Assembly (NCBI GenBank): GCA_029961685.1
Contig: JARWKL010000006.1
Coordinates: 7,029,383 to 7,093,382 of the forward strand
Reading direction: 5' to 3'
Length of the DNA stretch: 64,000 nt
Source: Aristolochia californica
Lineage: Eukaryota > Streptophyta > Magnoliopsida > Piperales > Aristolochiaceae
The notes under the pieces were generated by a model. That model saw only the letters and a list, made by a program, of their open reading frames with translations, was not told the origin of the DNA and did no database searches. A program made the position numbers and the translations under genes. Below, one piece after another: positions 55,496-64,000 of this stretch. Within the stretch, counting starts at the first letter, position 1; each line of letters begins with the position of its first letter.

Positions 55496-55747
55496 TCATG
55501 GGGACAGAATCAAGTTGTTGCTCATGTTTAACAAAAAATTGAAAGTCCAAGGTCTTGTCTTTGGTAGAGAGCTAAGGAAACTGTGAAGAGAGAGCAAAAA
55601 TTCCGTAGGCTGGAGAGGTTTGGATACCTTTGTCACTGGGATTACCACTCCATTTTCCAGAAGTGTGCACCCAAGCACCTGCCATTCTTTCATCTTTATT
55701 CCAATCTGATTTCACCCACCAGAGTTGTTGGAGCCGCTCTCCTACCA
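55496..55747 (-). pseudogene. Calreticulin fragment (copy B), out of frame with the chimera
   Basis: [37 protein letters not shown] and the QFSVKHEQ region (55757 down to about 55500) repeat the captured calreticulin piece. A one-base deletion (GAGTTGGGTAGTG versus GAGTTGGGGTAGTG in copy A) ends the 623-codon frame just before it. An additional TAG interrupts ALSSQFP/LST. Confidence 0.8.
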
Positions 55748-57619
55748 TTAGTTCCATTGAGTTGGGTAGTGACCAAATCTGTTTGGTTCCAGAAACCCGC
55801 CGAGATGAAAATCTCTTGCCCTTTGCACTACTACCATATCGTCGATTCTCTCACTAGAAGGTTCATACCACAAGAAATCTAACACGATTCCAATGCTGAT
55901 TGGAATAGCAGCAGATCGAGCAGCAGTTACTGCACTAATAGCAGAACCATACAACACAAATGCATCCTTAGTAGTAGATACAGGTGCCCAGTAGTAGAAG
56001 TTCTCAGGCTTGAGATCTCGGTGCATGATCTCATGCGTAGGACACATCTGCACTACTGCCACAACGGTTCTGGTAAGCCTAGCAGCAGTCCTTTCTATAA
56101 AATGTCCCCGAGCAATCATACGATCAAACAAGTTACCTCCTGCACACAATTCCAGCACAAGATGCACGGCAGTATCATCCTCGTAAGTAACCCTCAAACA
56201 CACTATGTCTGGATGTTGAGGTAAATGCTTCATAATCTCCACCAACATGCCACTAGGAGCCCACATAATCCCTCGGTGATAATTAAGCTCTTTCCCAAAC
56301 AGAAAAGGAACAACTGCGTTTATCCCATTATCAATGGCATGCAGCTCCCTCCATGACACTCCAGAAATTCCAACAAGCAACTGAGTCATGGAAATTCCAA
56401 CAGAATTTCCAACACTTCCTGTCAGCTGCACCTGGATGGTATCTTTAGGTAGCCGATACCTGTGGTAACTTTCCGGCACATCATGACTTCGCATTGTGCC
56501 AACAGCACAATTCACAGTGCTAAAAGGCATAGCCATGTATACTTGCAGGCCACTTTGCAGGGCAGGTGTGCCTGAAGCACTCAATTTCTTATCCAATGCC
56601 ATGTCCAAACCATGGACCTGTTTCTGTACACCATATAGAGCTGCATAATATGTTGCAGTGTGTGGTTGCTGCTGGGGTGCCCATATCATCACTGCAATTG
56701 CAGTAGGAAAGGGAGAGAGCAGAAACAACTTGGCCTCATCAGCGCAAGCGCCATATGTCACTGCTGCAACTACTTTATGAATAAACAGCACTGGTTGCAG
56801 TAGTGCCACTGGTGGCAGCACTGGTGGCTGCAGAACCGTAGCAGCAGCACAAAACGATTTCTGGAAGAACCACGCGGCGGAAAAACTAGCACAATTAACC
56901 TCCACTACACCACCTTTCTCGAACCTCCCTCGATACTCCTCTTGCACATGGTGGCAAACACTCTCCTGCACCCAATAAATGAACTCAGCTCTGCGAACAA
57001 CAGGGTAGGCCTCAGGATGCAAGTCCCTTGGACCATCCTTGACATCATCAATCATATCCCTCCCCTCATCCACATCGGCATCTACATGCTGTGGTTGAGA
57101 TTGGCTACTGATTTCCCATGCTGAAAACAGAACCTGGATCAACTCCCACCCCATGACCTGGTGCAACAAATACATAGAAGAAGAAGCAAAAGACCCATGA
57201 GGTTCATCATCAACGTCCAATTCTTCCACTCCAGTGGTTCCCTGTGGCTTCTGAACCAGAGTATCATCCATGATAATATCAACCTCAACCTGCTCGTCAT
57301 GCAGTCCAAATCTACTAAAATGACAAACAAAAAATCTCCATTCACCCTTTGGAGGATAAAAAGAAATAAATTTATCGCCTTGCCGTTGGTTCGTGATTCG
57401 AGATAATCTAAGAGGCGGATCTTGTTTGACTTTGTCTGAAACTTGTAATTTCTTTTGGAGTAGTAGTGTAACTTCAGCCGTCAACCTTTTATTTTTTGAA
57501 GCTGGCTTGGCACCGGGTTTGGTGCTGGAACCTAGTCCCACCATTTCTGAAACTAAAATAAGATCATCTACAAGACCCCCATGAATACAGTGTCCCCGAT
57601 TCATTGCATACCAGTACAC
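55748..57619 (-). pseudogene. Chimeric 623-codon open frame (copy B): NUP96/98, Fd-GOGAT and CDPK fragments
   Basis: Continuous frame joining the NUP96/98 autoproteolytic-domain piece (residues about 30-119; KGEWRFFVCHFSRFGL), the unassigned segment, the Fd-GOGAT piece (331-409; [30 protein letters not shown]) and the CDPK piece (459-541; [40 protein letters not shown]). It ends at GHYPTQWN after a one-base deletion before calreticulin. Compared with copy A it keeps the kinase variant RLTRTVVAVV, nearer the CDPK consensus than copy A's [10 protein letters not shown]. The longest frame in the window. No promoter evidence other than the LTR. Function is doubtful, but the maintained openness deserves testing. 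Confidence 0.85.
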
Positions 57620-58162
57620 GACATTTTCTTGGGCAATTCATCAAACAGCTGCAATGCCTCATACATCTTCCCTTTCTTCCCCACAGATTGCAAAACAAAT
57701 AGAGGACGTGTTCTAATACCACTGCCTAATGAAGCAACCTGGTCCAGATAATAAGCAAAGGGAAGCAAGACTATGCAATCCACAAACAAAATTGTGAAAA
57801 CTGCTTTGATCCTAAGATCAACCTCATTCAAATCTCTCCAACGAATTCCAACAGGCAAATTAGTCAGGGACCACAATTGATAAGAAGAGGGAAAACTCGA
57901 TTCCAATTTTTGAGACACATACCCAACCACACCCTCAACGTCTAGAATAGCAACATCTGCAGTCTCTAATTCACCTTGCTTATCATGCAGGAGCATCCCA
58001 GTAAGCACAAACCGATATGGGAAATCCACCCTGCTGGTGGTCTCATCAATAGAAAGAATAAACAGCCCCACAATTTCAATTGGGCAATGACCATACACAC
58101 AAGTATTGTGCGCATCAACATAAAAACAAAGTTCCTTCAAAAAAAATTTGTCGAGACACTTA
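57601..58162 (-). pseudogene. Upstream coding segment and PPR fragment (copy B)
   Basis: One frame (58443-57601) runs through KELCFYVDAHNTCVYGHCPI, SIDETTSRVDFPYRFVLTG, the GVVGYVSQKLESSFPSSYQL region (split in copy A), WRDLNEVDLRIKAVF and the PPR-like GKMYEALQLFDELPKK. It then shifts frame at a T run (ACATTTTCTTGG, two bases shorter than copy A) and ends 57601. It overlaps the start of the 623-codon frame by 19 nt. The N-terminal part of this frame crosses the C homopolymer (a glycine run) and is not reliable. Confidence 0.5.
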
Positions 58163-58184
58163 CCCCCCCCCCCCCCCCCCCCCC
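58163..58184. repeat. C homopolymer, 22 nt
   Basis: Uninterrupted C run just beyond the end of duplicated unit B. Translated on the minus strand it gives an artificial glycine run. Confidence 0.95.
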
Positions 58185-58800
58185 TCCCAAATTGGAATTT
58201 GGGTTTGCGCTTGTTTGTCGAGAAGTAGATTGCGAGTGGGATGTGTTGGCCGGAAATCCAATCCCACCGGAGTTGTGTCCGACGGCGCCGACAGAGCCTC
58301 CTCCGTGTCCGGTGGCAAAGGGCAGCCCTTTGCCACTTCACCTCTTGGTTATTTTCCGCAACCAAGGGCTCTCGAAAATGCCTCCTTGTCGGACGAATTG
58401 CTTCTGCTGGCCGTGAGGAGGGGTTTGTTGAGGATGAACCCAAATCAACCCTTACCGACGGGTTTGTGGTCGTATACCCCTCCGATTTTTGATTTCCAAG
58501 GTCCTTCTTGGCGTCTGCCTCTTCTACAGGGACGTCTGCCTCTTCTGGGACGTCGGCCGGAAAAGAAGATAAAATCTTCGAATTTTATGGGTGGCCGTTG
58601 TGCCCGTCCGAGATAGTTTCTACTACCTCTTTTGCGCATATTTCATGGTCGGATATTTGAGGTCGTGTGACCATTTCTGCTGAGGCAACGAGTTCTTCAC
58701 TTGCATAAATTTCAATGGAAGCATCTAACTGTGCTCGTATTTCTTCCAATTCCTTACCCATAGCCATCCATCTTTCTTGGGATATAGAATAACCCATTGT
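58185..58800 (-). other. 5' interior of the gene-capturing element, gag-like start
   Basis: Near the primer site a minus-strand frame opens MGYSISQERWMAMGKELEEI, RAQLDASIEIYASEELVASA (58796 on). It has a short helical start as seen in some copia gag proteins, but no zinc knuckle. Between 58185 and 58620 the DNA is more GC-rich than elsewhere; the plus-strand frame 58080-58616 (SDELLLLAVRRGLL..) and minus frames are both open in places. It may be another captured fragment of unknown origin. Confidence 0.4.
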
Positions 58801-58818
58801 GTTCCCGTTCTGATACCA
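58801..58818 (-). other. Primer-binding site of the gene-capturing element
   Basis: Minus strand TGGTATCAGAACGGGAAC, 2 nt from the LTR, Met-tRNA type as in copia elements. Confidence 0.88.
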
Positions 58819-58820
58819 GT

Positions 58821-59221
58821 TGTTACGGTCCCGGATCTGACACAAGGATTCTTTGGGAGGATCTGGGGTCTGCCACGGGTTACGGGTCTTCTAGGCATTA
58901 CCGTAGGGGTAGTAGGAAGACATGGGGAAGATGAAAACGAAAGATCAAACCTAAGGGAAGCTTGAAAACCCTAGAGCTCATTGAGAAGAACTCTAAGCCT
59001 CTTTACGCTAGATTTAACCTAATTCTTAATAATTCAATGCTTGTATTTCTCATTACTCTTACCCCTTAAATAGGGTTCGCCCTGTTAGGGTTTACAATAA
59101 AATATTCCAAAAATATCCCATTAATAAATAATTCCAAAAATACCCCTGTGACCTAAAACTGAAATAAAATAAAGTAAATTAAAGGAAACACTAAAATAAT
59201 AATGTTATTGCGTGCATAACA
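58821..59221 (-). repeat. 5' LTR of the gene-capturing element
   Basis: 401 bp, closely matching 51577-51978. It abuts the target duplicate GGAGA at 59222-59226. The 276 bp between it and the next LTR hold no gene. Confidence 0.9.
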
Positions 59222-59502
59222 GGAGATTCCATCCTCGTATAACAACATGACAAATGATGTGGCTCCACATGGGCGTCAATGATGAATGTGTCACTATTGA
59301 TTGTCCAACAAGGTTATTGACGGGTCATAGTTGGGTATTTTCCTAATTAAGTTTCTAAATTGGTTATTTTATTAAAGAATCCCAATAATTTAAGGAACAA
59401 AATAAGGTACCTCTTTTTTATTTCCTAGACACCAATTGCCAGTAGAATCGTGTTGCCGCTATTTGACATCTCTGAAGAGTTTTGTGATGGCCTCAATGAA
59501 CG

Positions 59503-59887
59503 TGTTATGAGGCATCCACGTGTGTAGAGGTGGCATGACTAGTAAATAAGGAAAACTTTTATGAGATAACATAAATTTGTAATTATGCATGTTGGTGTAT
59601 GTCCTTTGATGTCCTTTTCCTATTGAAGCATATAACCTAAGGGCATTGTAATCATTGTAGACATCTTTTCACAACTATAATTATAACCTCAAGGCATGGG
59701 GTAGAGAATTTAAGCCTCTTCCTATTGGCTCAAATTCGTCCATGCACCCCTCTCTCTTTTCCTCTTCCTTCTCCCCTTGTTTTCTTCTCTCTTCTCTCCC
59801 AATAACTAGAATTCCTCTCTTCTCTCAATCCCTTGAGATCTCTCGTATTTAAGTCTTGGCCGTAGAAATCAACATGGTATCAAAGCC
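59503..59887 (+). repeat. 5' LTR and primer site
   Basis: 372-bp LTR followed by TGGTATCAAAGCC. Contains the GGCATGGGGTAGAG..TTTAAGCCTCTTCCT..GGCTCAAATTCGTCC block shared with the 1155 and 61616 LTRs. Confidence 0.85.
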
Positions 59888-61604
59888 AACAAAGATCTGA
59901 GATGGAGAAGGAGAAGATGGAGAAGAAAAGGAGGAAGAAGAAAAAGAAAAAGAAAAAGAAAAAGAAAAACAGGGGAGCTTCTCGTTTTCCCTTGAGTCTT
60001 TCTTTCCTAATTCATGTTTTTCATTACATGTTTTATTCTCTTAAATATGTTTCCTATAGTAAATTGTATACAATTGGAAATATATTTGAGTCTAGTTTCC
60101 AACTCAAAAAGAATCTATGAAATCAGATTTTTCTAGAAATAGAAATCAACTTATGAAGCAACAAAGGTCAAGTAGCAAAAAAGTTTTGTGAAGTTGCAAA
60201 AAGCCTCAACTTCTTGAATAGTTTGTACCAACATTACTACAAATTTAAATTGAGAATTATATCTCAAAAAAAATCTATGTGAGTCTACTTTCTATCCCAA
60301 TAAAGCGTTTCTCAATCTAATCTTTCTAGAGAGAAATATCTATATTGGAAGAATCAAAGGTCATGCTGGTATCCTGTTGCATGCGAAGATCAAAATTTAA
60401 GCCTAATTTTTGCTTCATTGTTTGAGTTGATAATGTTAGTTAATTTTCCTATTTACTTTAAAAATCTAGTCAATATTTTACCAACTTGAGTATCTTTCCT
60501 TCCTTAAAAGTTTCTTTTGTTTGATATCATATTACATTAGTTTCCTTAAGATAAGTTTTTCCCATTATGAGTTTAATTTCCTTTTTTTGACAAAGTCTGA
60601 AAATTTGAATTAGAAAGTATTGTTTGCTCATTCTAAATTCCAAATCTTAGAGTCCTAAAATCTCTCTCATTCCATAAATTATCTCATGAATATTTCATTT
60701 ACAAATTGGTCAGTAGTGTTGAAAAGTAATTGCCTTATATGAGAAATTTATGTTTAGAAACTTTTTATTATTATGTTTCATCTCAAAACCTTCTTATTGG
60801 GGTCTTTTTAAAGTTTTTTTAATCATCATGTTCATAAAAGAATTATTTTTTTACCCCGGACTTGTGTAAAACCTGGTCACTTTGTGTCCATCTATTGGTC
60901 TAAATGCGCCTCCTTACTTGGAAGTGCGAAGACCTGTATTGTACGCCTCCCTTTAGAAGTATGAGAGTTGCTATCTTTTTTATTCACACCCTTAATTCCT
61001 CAAAGTACTTTCTTCAATTTGTGTTTGTTAAAATAACTTCAGAGCAATGCTTATATAGACTACCTAAAAGCATAGGAGTGTGCCCAACATCCTGTTTTAG
61101 TCAAGTCTTTTTGCTCTTCAACCAAAAGGTATTTTTTTTTGTTTGAGCTACCCTTAGAAAGTGAGTAGTCTCTTTGTTGTGCCCTAAAGTTGAACTATTT
61201 TTTCACTATTTAAATTGAGCAAAGTGTGTGTCAGTCATGACTATTTTAACTGGTGTATGGAGCTTTGTTATACGACTAAGAATGATTTTTCTTCTTTCAC
61301 TATTATTTTGTGCAAGTTGGGTCTTTTGTTAAAGAACAAATAGATCCCCAACTTGAGAGGGGAGAAGTAGAAGAAGAAGTACAAGAAATAAGGAACCAAT
61401 GATGAAGAATTCCACATGTTGTGGTAATTATGTTTTGTGTGACTAGAATATCCAAGTAAGGGGGAGGTAAGATGAGAACAAGCTGAAGACTACAAGCAAG
61501 AAGTGAACAAGAACAAGATGAGTCAAAACAATGTAATTAATTTTTTTTCAAGAAAATAAGTTTCTTGACTAAGATTATTTGCAAATGAAATTACAAATAT
61601 CACC

Positions 61605-61986
61605 TTGAGGGGGAGTGTTAAGAGACACCCACATGTGTAGAGGTGGCATGATTAGTAAATAAGGAGAACTTTTACAGAGACGACATATAATTGTAATTAT
61701 GTAAACTAGTATATATATCGTCTTATATCCCCTTTTGAAACATGTAGCCCTAAGGGTATTTGTAATCATTGTAAACACCTTCACACAACTATAATCATAA
61801 CATCAATGCATGGGGTAAAAAATTCAAACCTCTTCCTCTTGGCTCAAATTCGTCCATACACCTTTCTCTTTTCCTCTTCCTTTTCTCTTTTGGTTTCTTC
61901 TCTCCTCTCTCCCAATAACTATATTTATCTCTTCTCTCCCTCCCTTAAGATATCTTTTACTTATATCTTAGCTCTAGAAATCAACA
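61605..61986 (+). repeat. Purine tract and 3' LTR
   Basis: TTGAGGGGGAG (61605-61615), then TGTTAAGAGACACCCACATG to GAAATCAACA. It differs from the 5' LTR by many substitutions, so the insertion is old. Confidence 0.85.
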
Positions 61987-62019
61987 ACACCCTCTCTTTA
62001 ATGTGGGAAAAGTAATTAC

Positions 62020-62222
62020 CTTAATACATCTTTGAGAATCCTTTGTTTTTCTTCGTAAATTTTTTCATTATGAGCTTTTGACATGGCTTCTTTAGAGGCT
62101 TTCATTACCTCGTGAAACTCATTATCTTCTGAAGTACTCGCCACTGACCTCTCGTTGGGAGCCATGAGGCCATCGATGCCGTCATTAAAGTTGGCCGAGT
62201 AACACCCACCCAGTGATATCAA
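62020..62222 (-). CDS. Candidate exon of an unrecognised minus-strand gene
   Basis: The minus-strand frame ISLGGCYSANFNDGIDGLMA, then NERSVASTSEDNEFHEVMKA, SKEAMSKAHNEKIYEEKQRI, LKDVLR ends at a good donor (TTAAG/GTAATTAC at 62020). A second donor-like AG/GTAATG lies inside. Composition (charged helical tail, EEKQR) looks like ordinary protein rather than transposon. I do not recognise it and no further exon is certain. The region upstream (62223-62440) contains a G homopolymer, so the 5' end cannot be judged. It could also be chance. Confidence 0.3.
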
Positions 62223-62265
62223 ACCTCGGCAACGGGGGCTTCTGGGCTTGTCTCCAGAGGTGGAT

Positions 62266-62286
62266 GGGGGGGGGGGGGGGGGGGGG
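62266..62286. repeat. G homopolymer, 21 nt
   Basis: Uninterrupted G run with GGGGG..TGGGG neighbours. Confidence 0.95.
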
Positions 62287-62991
62287 TGGGCATCACCTGG
62301 TAGAATGGTTTGCTGGCAAGCTCGAAGCCACTACGGCCAATTCTGGGTGTTTCTGACCGTGATGGATATCTCCGTGATTGATTACGTCTTCAGTAAAACC
62401 GAAAATCGTCCCATGTTTATGAGCCTCTTTTAGCCTAAACACTTTTTACTTGGAATAGCCATTCCAAAGTAAGGAAGGGAGCAGATAAAGAGTTGGTAGA
62501 GAGGTTAAGAAGATTTGGAGGCAGGAGGGGCGGCTATATAACTTTAATTAAAGTTTAAAGCAGAGCGTTGCAGCAATTAAATCCCTCCACTGCTTAATAA
62601 GCTAAGATTCCAGTGTGAACGCAAAAGCTCCTATTTATTGTGGCCGTTGGATGGTTGAGAGGTCGATTAAATGGTGTTTCGAAATCCAAATTTTCCAGGT
62701 GTGACTTGAAAAGTGAAAGAAACACAGTTTTTATTTATTTATTTTTGTGATTCATAAGTGCACAACTCTTGCTTTGACTCCTTCAGAGAAACAGCTAGCG
62801 GCCGGAACCTCTCTACATCTGATTGAGACGCACTTGAACTCTAACTTGACTTTTTTTTTTTTTTTTTATCCTATTTTTTCATTATCGATATTTATTTTAT
62901 CAATTTTCACGGTAACATAATTTATGAGATATGAGGTATGCATTCTTTACTTAATGAATGGATATAAGATTTCATTCTGACAGTGCAACAA
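62287..62991. other. Intergenic, no recognisable gene
   Basis: Unique-looking intergenic DNA with a T run at about 62851-62867. Nothing coding is supported. The last 50 bp are AT-rich flank of the tRNA. Confidence 0.5.
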
Positions 62992-63077
62992 CCGACCTTA
63001 GCTCAGTTGGTAGAGCGGAGGACTGTAGTGTTTAGCAGTTAATCCTTAGGTCGCTGGTTCGAATCCGGCAGGTCGGA
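62992..63077 (+). tRNA. tRNA-Tyr(GUA) with a 13-nt intron
   Basis: Acceptor stem CCGACCT/AGGTCGG with discriminator A. A box TAGCTCAGTTGG (62999-63010) and B box GGTTCGAATCC (63056-63066) form the internal RNA polymerase III promoter. Anticodon stem GAGGA/TCCTT with loop CTGTAGA; anticodon GTA at 63025-63027. The intron TGTTTAGCAGTTA (63029-63041) sits one base 3' of the anticodon, the universal position for nuclear tRNA introns. Plant nuclear tRNA-Tyr genes typically carry an intron. After splicing the tRNA is 73 nt plus the added CCA. A TTTT terminator follows at about 63091. All invariant features are kept, so it is probably functional. Confidence 0.97.
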
Positions 63078-63880
63078 ATATTTCTTATTGTTTTGTGTTA
63101 TGTTTGTAAAAACATCATTCAGTCCTTCAGTTCTTGTGAATTCTTTTGGTTTTTCTTAACCTTTTATTTTTGTCGTAATTCTTCTGTCAGACTCGTTGTT
63201 AAGTTTCGCAATCACTCGAGACATTGTCCCGTTTGATTCCGACTATTCACGCACGCCTAATAGTCACTGATTTCTATCCTTCTCAATCAAATTTCCTTTT
63301 CCTGATGATACCTTCTCGGTTGGTACAATTCCATCCTCATCCATTCCTCTATTATTCCTGCTTCCATTATAAACAAATTCACCCTTATCCTATCCCTGTT
63401 CTCCATCAGTGAAATATCCAAACAGAATCAGTCGATACAACCAACGATTTCAGTCCAGGATGTGTGCCGCAGGATTGAACAACTCGAAATGAAAGCTTGA
63501 TTCATGAAAAGAAATCTTGTTCAACGGGTCGTTCTGCTGAGTGGTCCTTAATAAATGCTGGGTCAGCGTTCGCAGTATTCTGGAAAATGGTTGTCATCGT
63601 TCACACGCTAGCTGTACACGGAGAGCTCTTTAATTCTTTCTGCTGTTTGCATTTGCTTTAGAGCTGGATATTTTTACTGTTATCCTGCAAATCTTTAGTT
63701 TCTGTACCAGATAAAATACCTTTATTTTCCTGTTGCAACAGAACAAACACATGTTGTCTTCCTCCAATCTTCTTCGCACTGTAATTGACCCTCTCCTCTA
63801 TCTAACAACCACTTCCCACCCGTCAATTCACGCGCTCTTTGAATGCTAGTTCCCCCCTACCTCCTCTGTCTCTCTCTTTC
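63078..63880. other. Intergenic region upstream of the right-edge gene
   Basis: No transposon signature is recognised and composition is less AT-rich than elsewhere. Short open frames (for example 63224-63412) have no recognised domain. Probably the distal promoter of the gene starting at 63989. Confidence 0.45.
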
Positions 63881-63988
63881 TTCCTCTTTAATATAAGAGC
63901 GTATTCTCTGAACCCAATCGACCAAAAGCATCTTCTCCTCTTTCAAGAAGTCCAACAGCTTCCTCTCTCTCTCTCTCTCTTCTCTCTA
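63881..63988 (+). promoter_or_regulatory. Core promoter and CT-rich 5' leader
   Basis: A TATA-like TTTAATATAAGAGC (63888-63900), about 95 bp before the ATG, is followed by a leader ending in a (TC)n tract (63962-63987). Pyrimidine-rich leaders just before the ATG are frequent in highly expressed plant genes. A CT-rich patch (Y-patch like) also lies just upstream of the TATA at 63859-63887. Confidence 0.6.
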
Positions 63989-64000
63989 ATGGCTCCTGAA
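63989..64000 (+). CDS. Start of a gene running off the window
   Basis: ATGGCTCCTGAA encodes M-A-P-E. The context AATGGC is the favoured plant start context, and it follows a TATA box and CT-rich leader. Only four codons are visible, so the product cannot be identified. Confidence 0.5.

Larger units (their letters stand above)
52497..58160. repeat. 2.83-kb tandem duplication (52497-55330 and 55331 to about 58160)
   Basis: CATCCATGA.AGGAAGGTGG at 52496 recurs at 55330 with an offset of 2834 bp. The two units stay aligned to TTCCTTCAAAAAAAATTTG.CGAGA (55300, 58134). They are nearly identical, differing by scattered substitutions and a few single-base indels, so the duplication is recent relative to most transposons here. 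Each unit contains the captured gene chain once. Confidence 0.95.
51577..59221 (-). mobile_element. Host-gene-capturing LTR retroelement, target duplication GGAGA
   Basis: LTRs 51577-51978 and 58821-59221 both run (plus strand) TGTTAC.GTCCCGGATCTGAC to TTATTGC.TGCATAACA. They differ at about 17 sites plus one single-base indel by my count. The minus-strand primer site TGGTATCAGAACGGGAAC (58818-58801) and purine tract CCGAGAGGGGTG (minus, near 51990) define orientation. GGAGA flanks both ends (51572-51576, 59222-59226). The 6.8-kb interior has no recognised protease, integrase, RT or RNase H. It contains fragments of at least six unrelated nuclear genes fused into long open frames, and most of the interior is tandemly duplicated. 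It must be mobilised in trans by a copia element. Confidence 0.92.
59503..61986 (+). mobile_element. Non-autonomous LTR element with LTRs like the 1155 solo LTR
   Basis: LTRs 59503-59874 (372 bp) and 61616-61986 (371 bp) share the start TGTTA.GAG.CA.CCAC.TGTGTAGAGGTGGCATGA and end AATCAACA. The primer site TGGTATCAAAGCC starts at 59875 and a purine tract TTGAGGGGGAG ends at 61615. The 1.74-kb interior is non-coding; the only longer frame (59902-60120) is a lysine-rich low-complexity run. The flanking 5-mers (GAACG, ACACC) do not match, so the target duplication is lost or the element is recombinant. The interior resembles that of the element at 17147-20460 (GAAGC.ACAAAGGTCA..T.GCAAAA, AGGTCA.GCTGGTATCCTGTTGCAT, GGGGAGAAGTAGAAGAAG.AC). 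Confidence 0.85.

Noticed and set aside
52609..57619. Functional calcium-dependent protein kinase gene
   Set aside because: Only about 83 residues of the kinase domain are present; the ATP loop, DFG motif, activation segment and EF-hands are missing.
58080..58616. Plus-strand 178-codon frame as a gene
   Set aside because: It crosses the C homopolymer and runs antisense to the element; no domain is recognised.
59902..60120. Lysine-rich 72-codon frame just after the primer site
   Set aside because: Low-complexity AAG/AAA repeat; no gag motif and no relatives in the sister element.
59503..61986. Target duplication for this element
   Set aside because: GAACG on the left and ACACC on the right do not match, so none is claimed.

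Overview
This is nuclear DNA from a flowering plant; I cannot name the species. The evidence is plant-type Ty1/copia, Athila-like Ty3/gypsy and L1 elements, TRIM miniature LTR elements, an intron-containing tRNA-Tyr, and captured fragments of plant genes (CDPK, ferredoxin-GOGAT, QWRF/AUG8, PPR). The window is AT-rich, mostly transposon-derived and deeply nested. One 100-N gap lies at 30766-30865, and six G or C homopolymer runs of 14-29 nt (plus one of 17) are scattered through it.

Layout. 1-4.2 kb: copia fragment, solo LTR and TRIM remnant. 4.3-15.3 kb: a minus-strand host gene, probably organellar by its N-terminus. Exons are visible at both ends, and a degenerate full-length L1-type LINE (about 4.87-11.4 kb, plus strand) lies between them. 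17.15-20.46 kb: a non-autonomous LTR element with target duplication CTTTC, carrying a 306-bp TRIM with its own duplication CTTTA. 20.5-31.0 kb: a broken copia LTR, a pol-less Athila-like gypsy element on the minus strand, and the 3' end of a second gypsy copy in the opposite orientation. 31.0-41.2 kb: a nest in which an outer copia element is split in its reverse transcriptase by a complete inner copia (TGATG). The inner copia is split in its gag zinc knuckle by a solo LTR (GTGGA), and that solo LTR contains a TRIM (TCATT). A second TRIM of the same family sits at the outer element's 3' end. 42.4-48.1 kb: a third copia (GTAGT), next to a broken LRR receptor-kinase-like gene. 50.2-51.5 kb: an AT-rich tandem array of about 168 bp per unit.

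51.58-59.22 kb is the most unusual object. It is a minus-strand LTR retroelement with LTRs of about 400 bp, a Met-tRNA-type primer site, a purine tract and target duplication GGAGA. Its interior holds no recognisable pol but a chain of host-gene fragments: QWRF/AUG8, calreticulin, CDPK kinase, Fd-GOGAT, NUP96/98 autoproteolytic domain and PPR. They are fused into open frames of 566 and 623 codons, and the interior has been tandemly duplicated (unit 2.83 kb).

59.5-62.0 kb: another non-autonomous LTR element whose internal domain resembles that of the 17-20 kb element although the LTRs differ. 62.99-63.08 kb: tRNA-Tyr(GUA). The right edge (63.88-64.00 kb) looks like the promoter, 5' leader and first codons of a plus-strand gene.

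The genes do not form a pathway. The only plausible functional host loci are the split minus-strand gene, the tRNA and the gene starting at the right edge.
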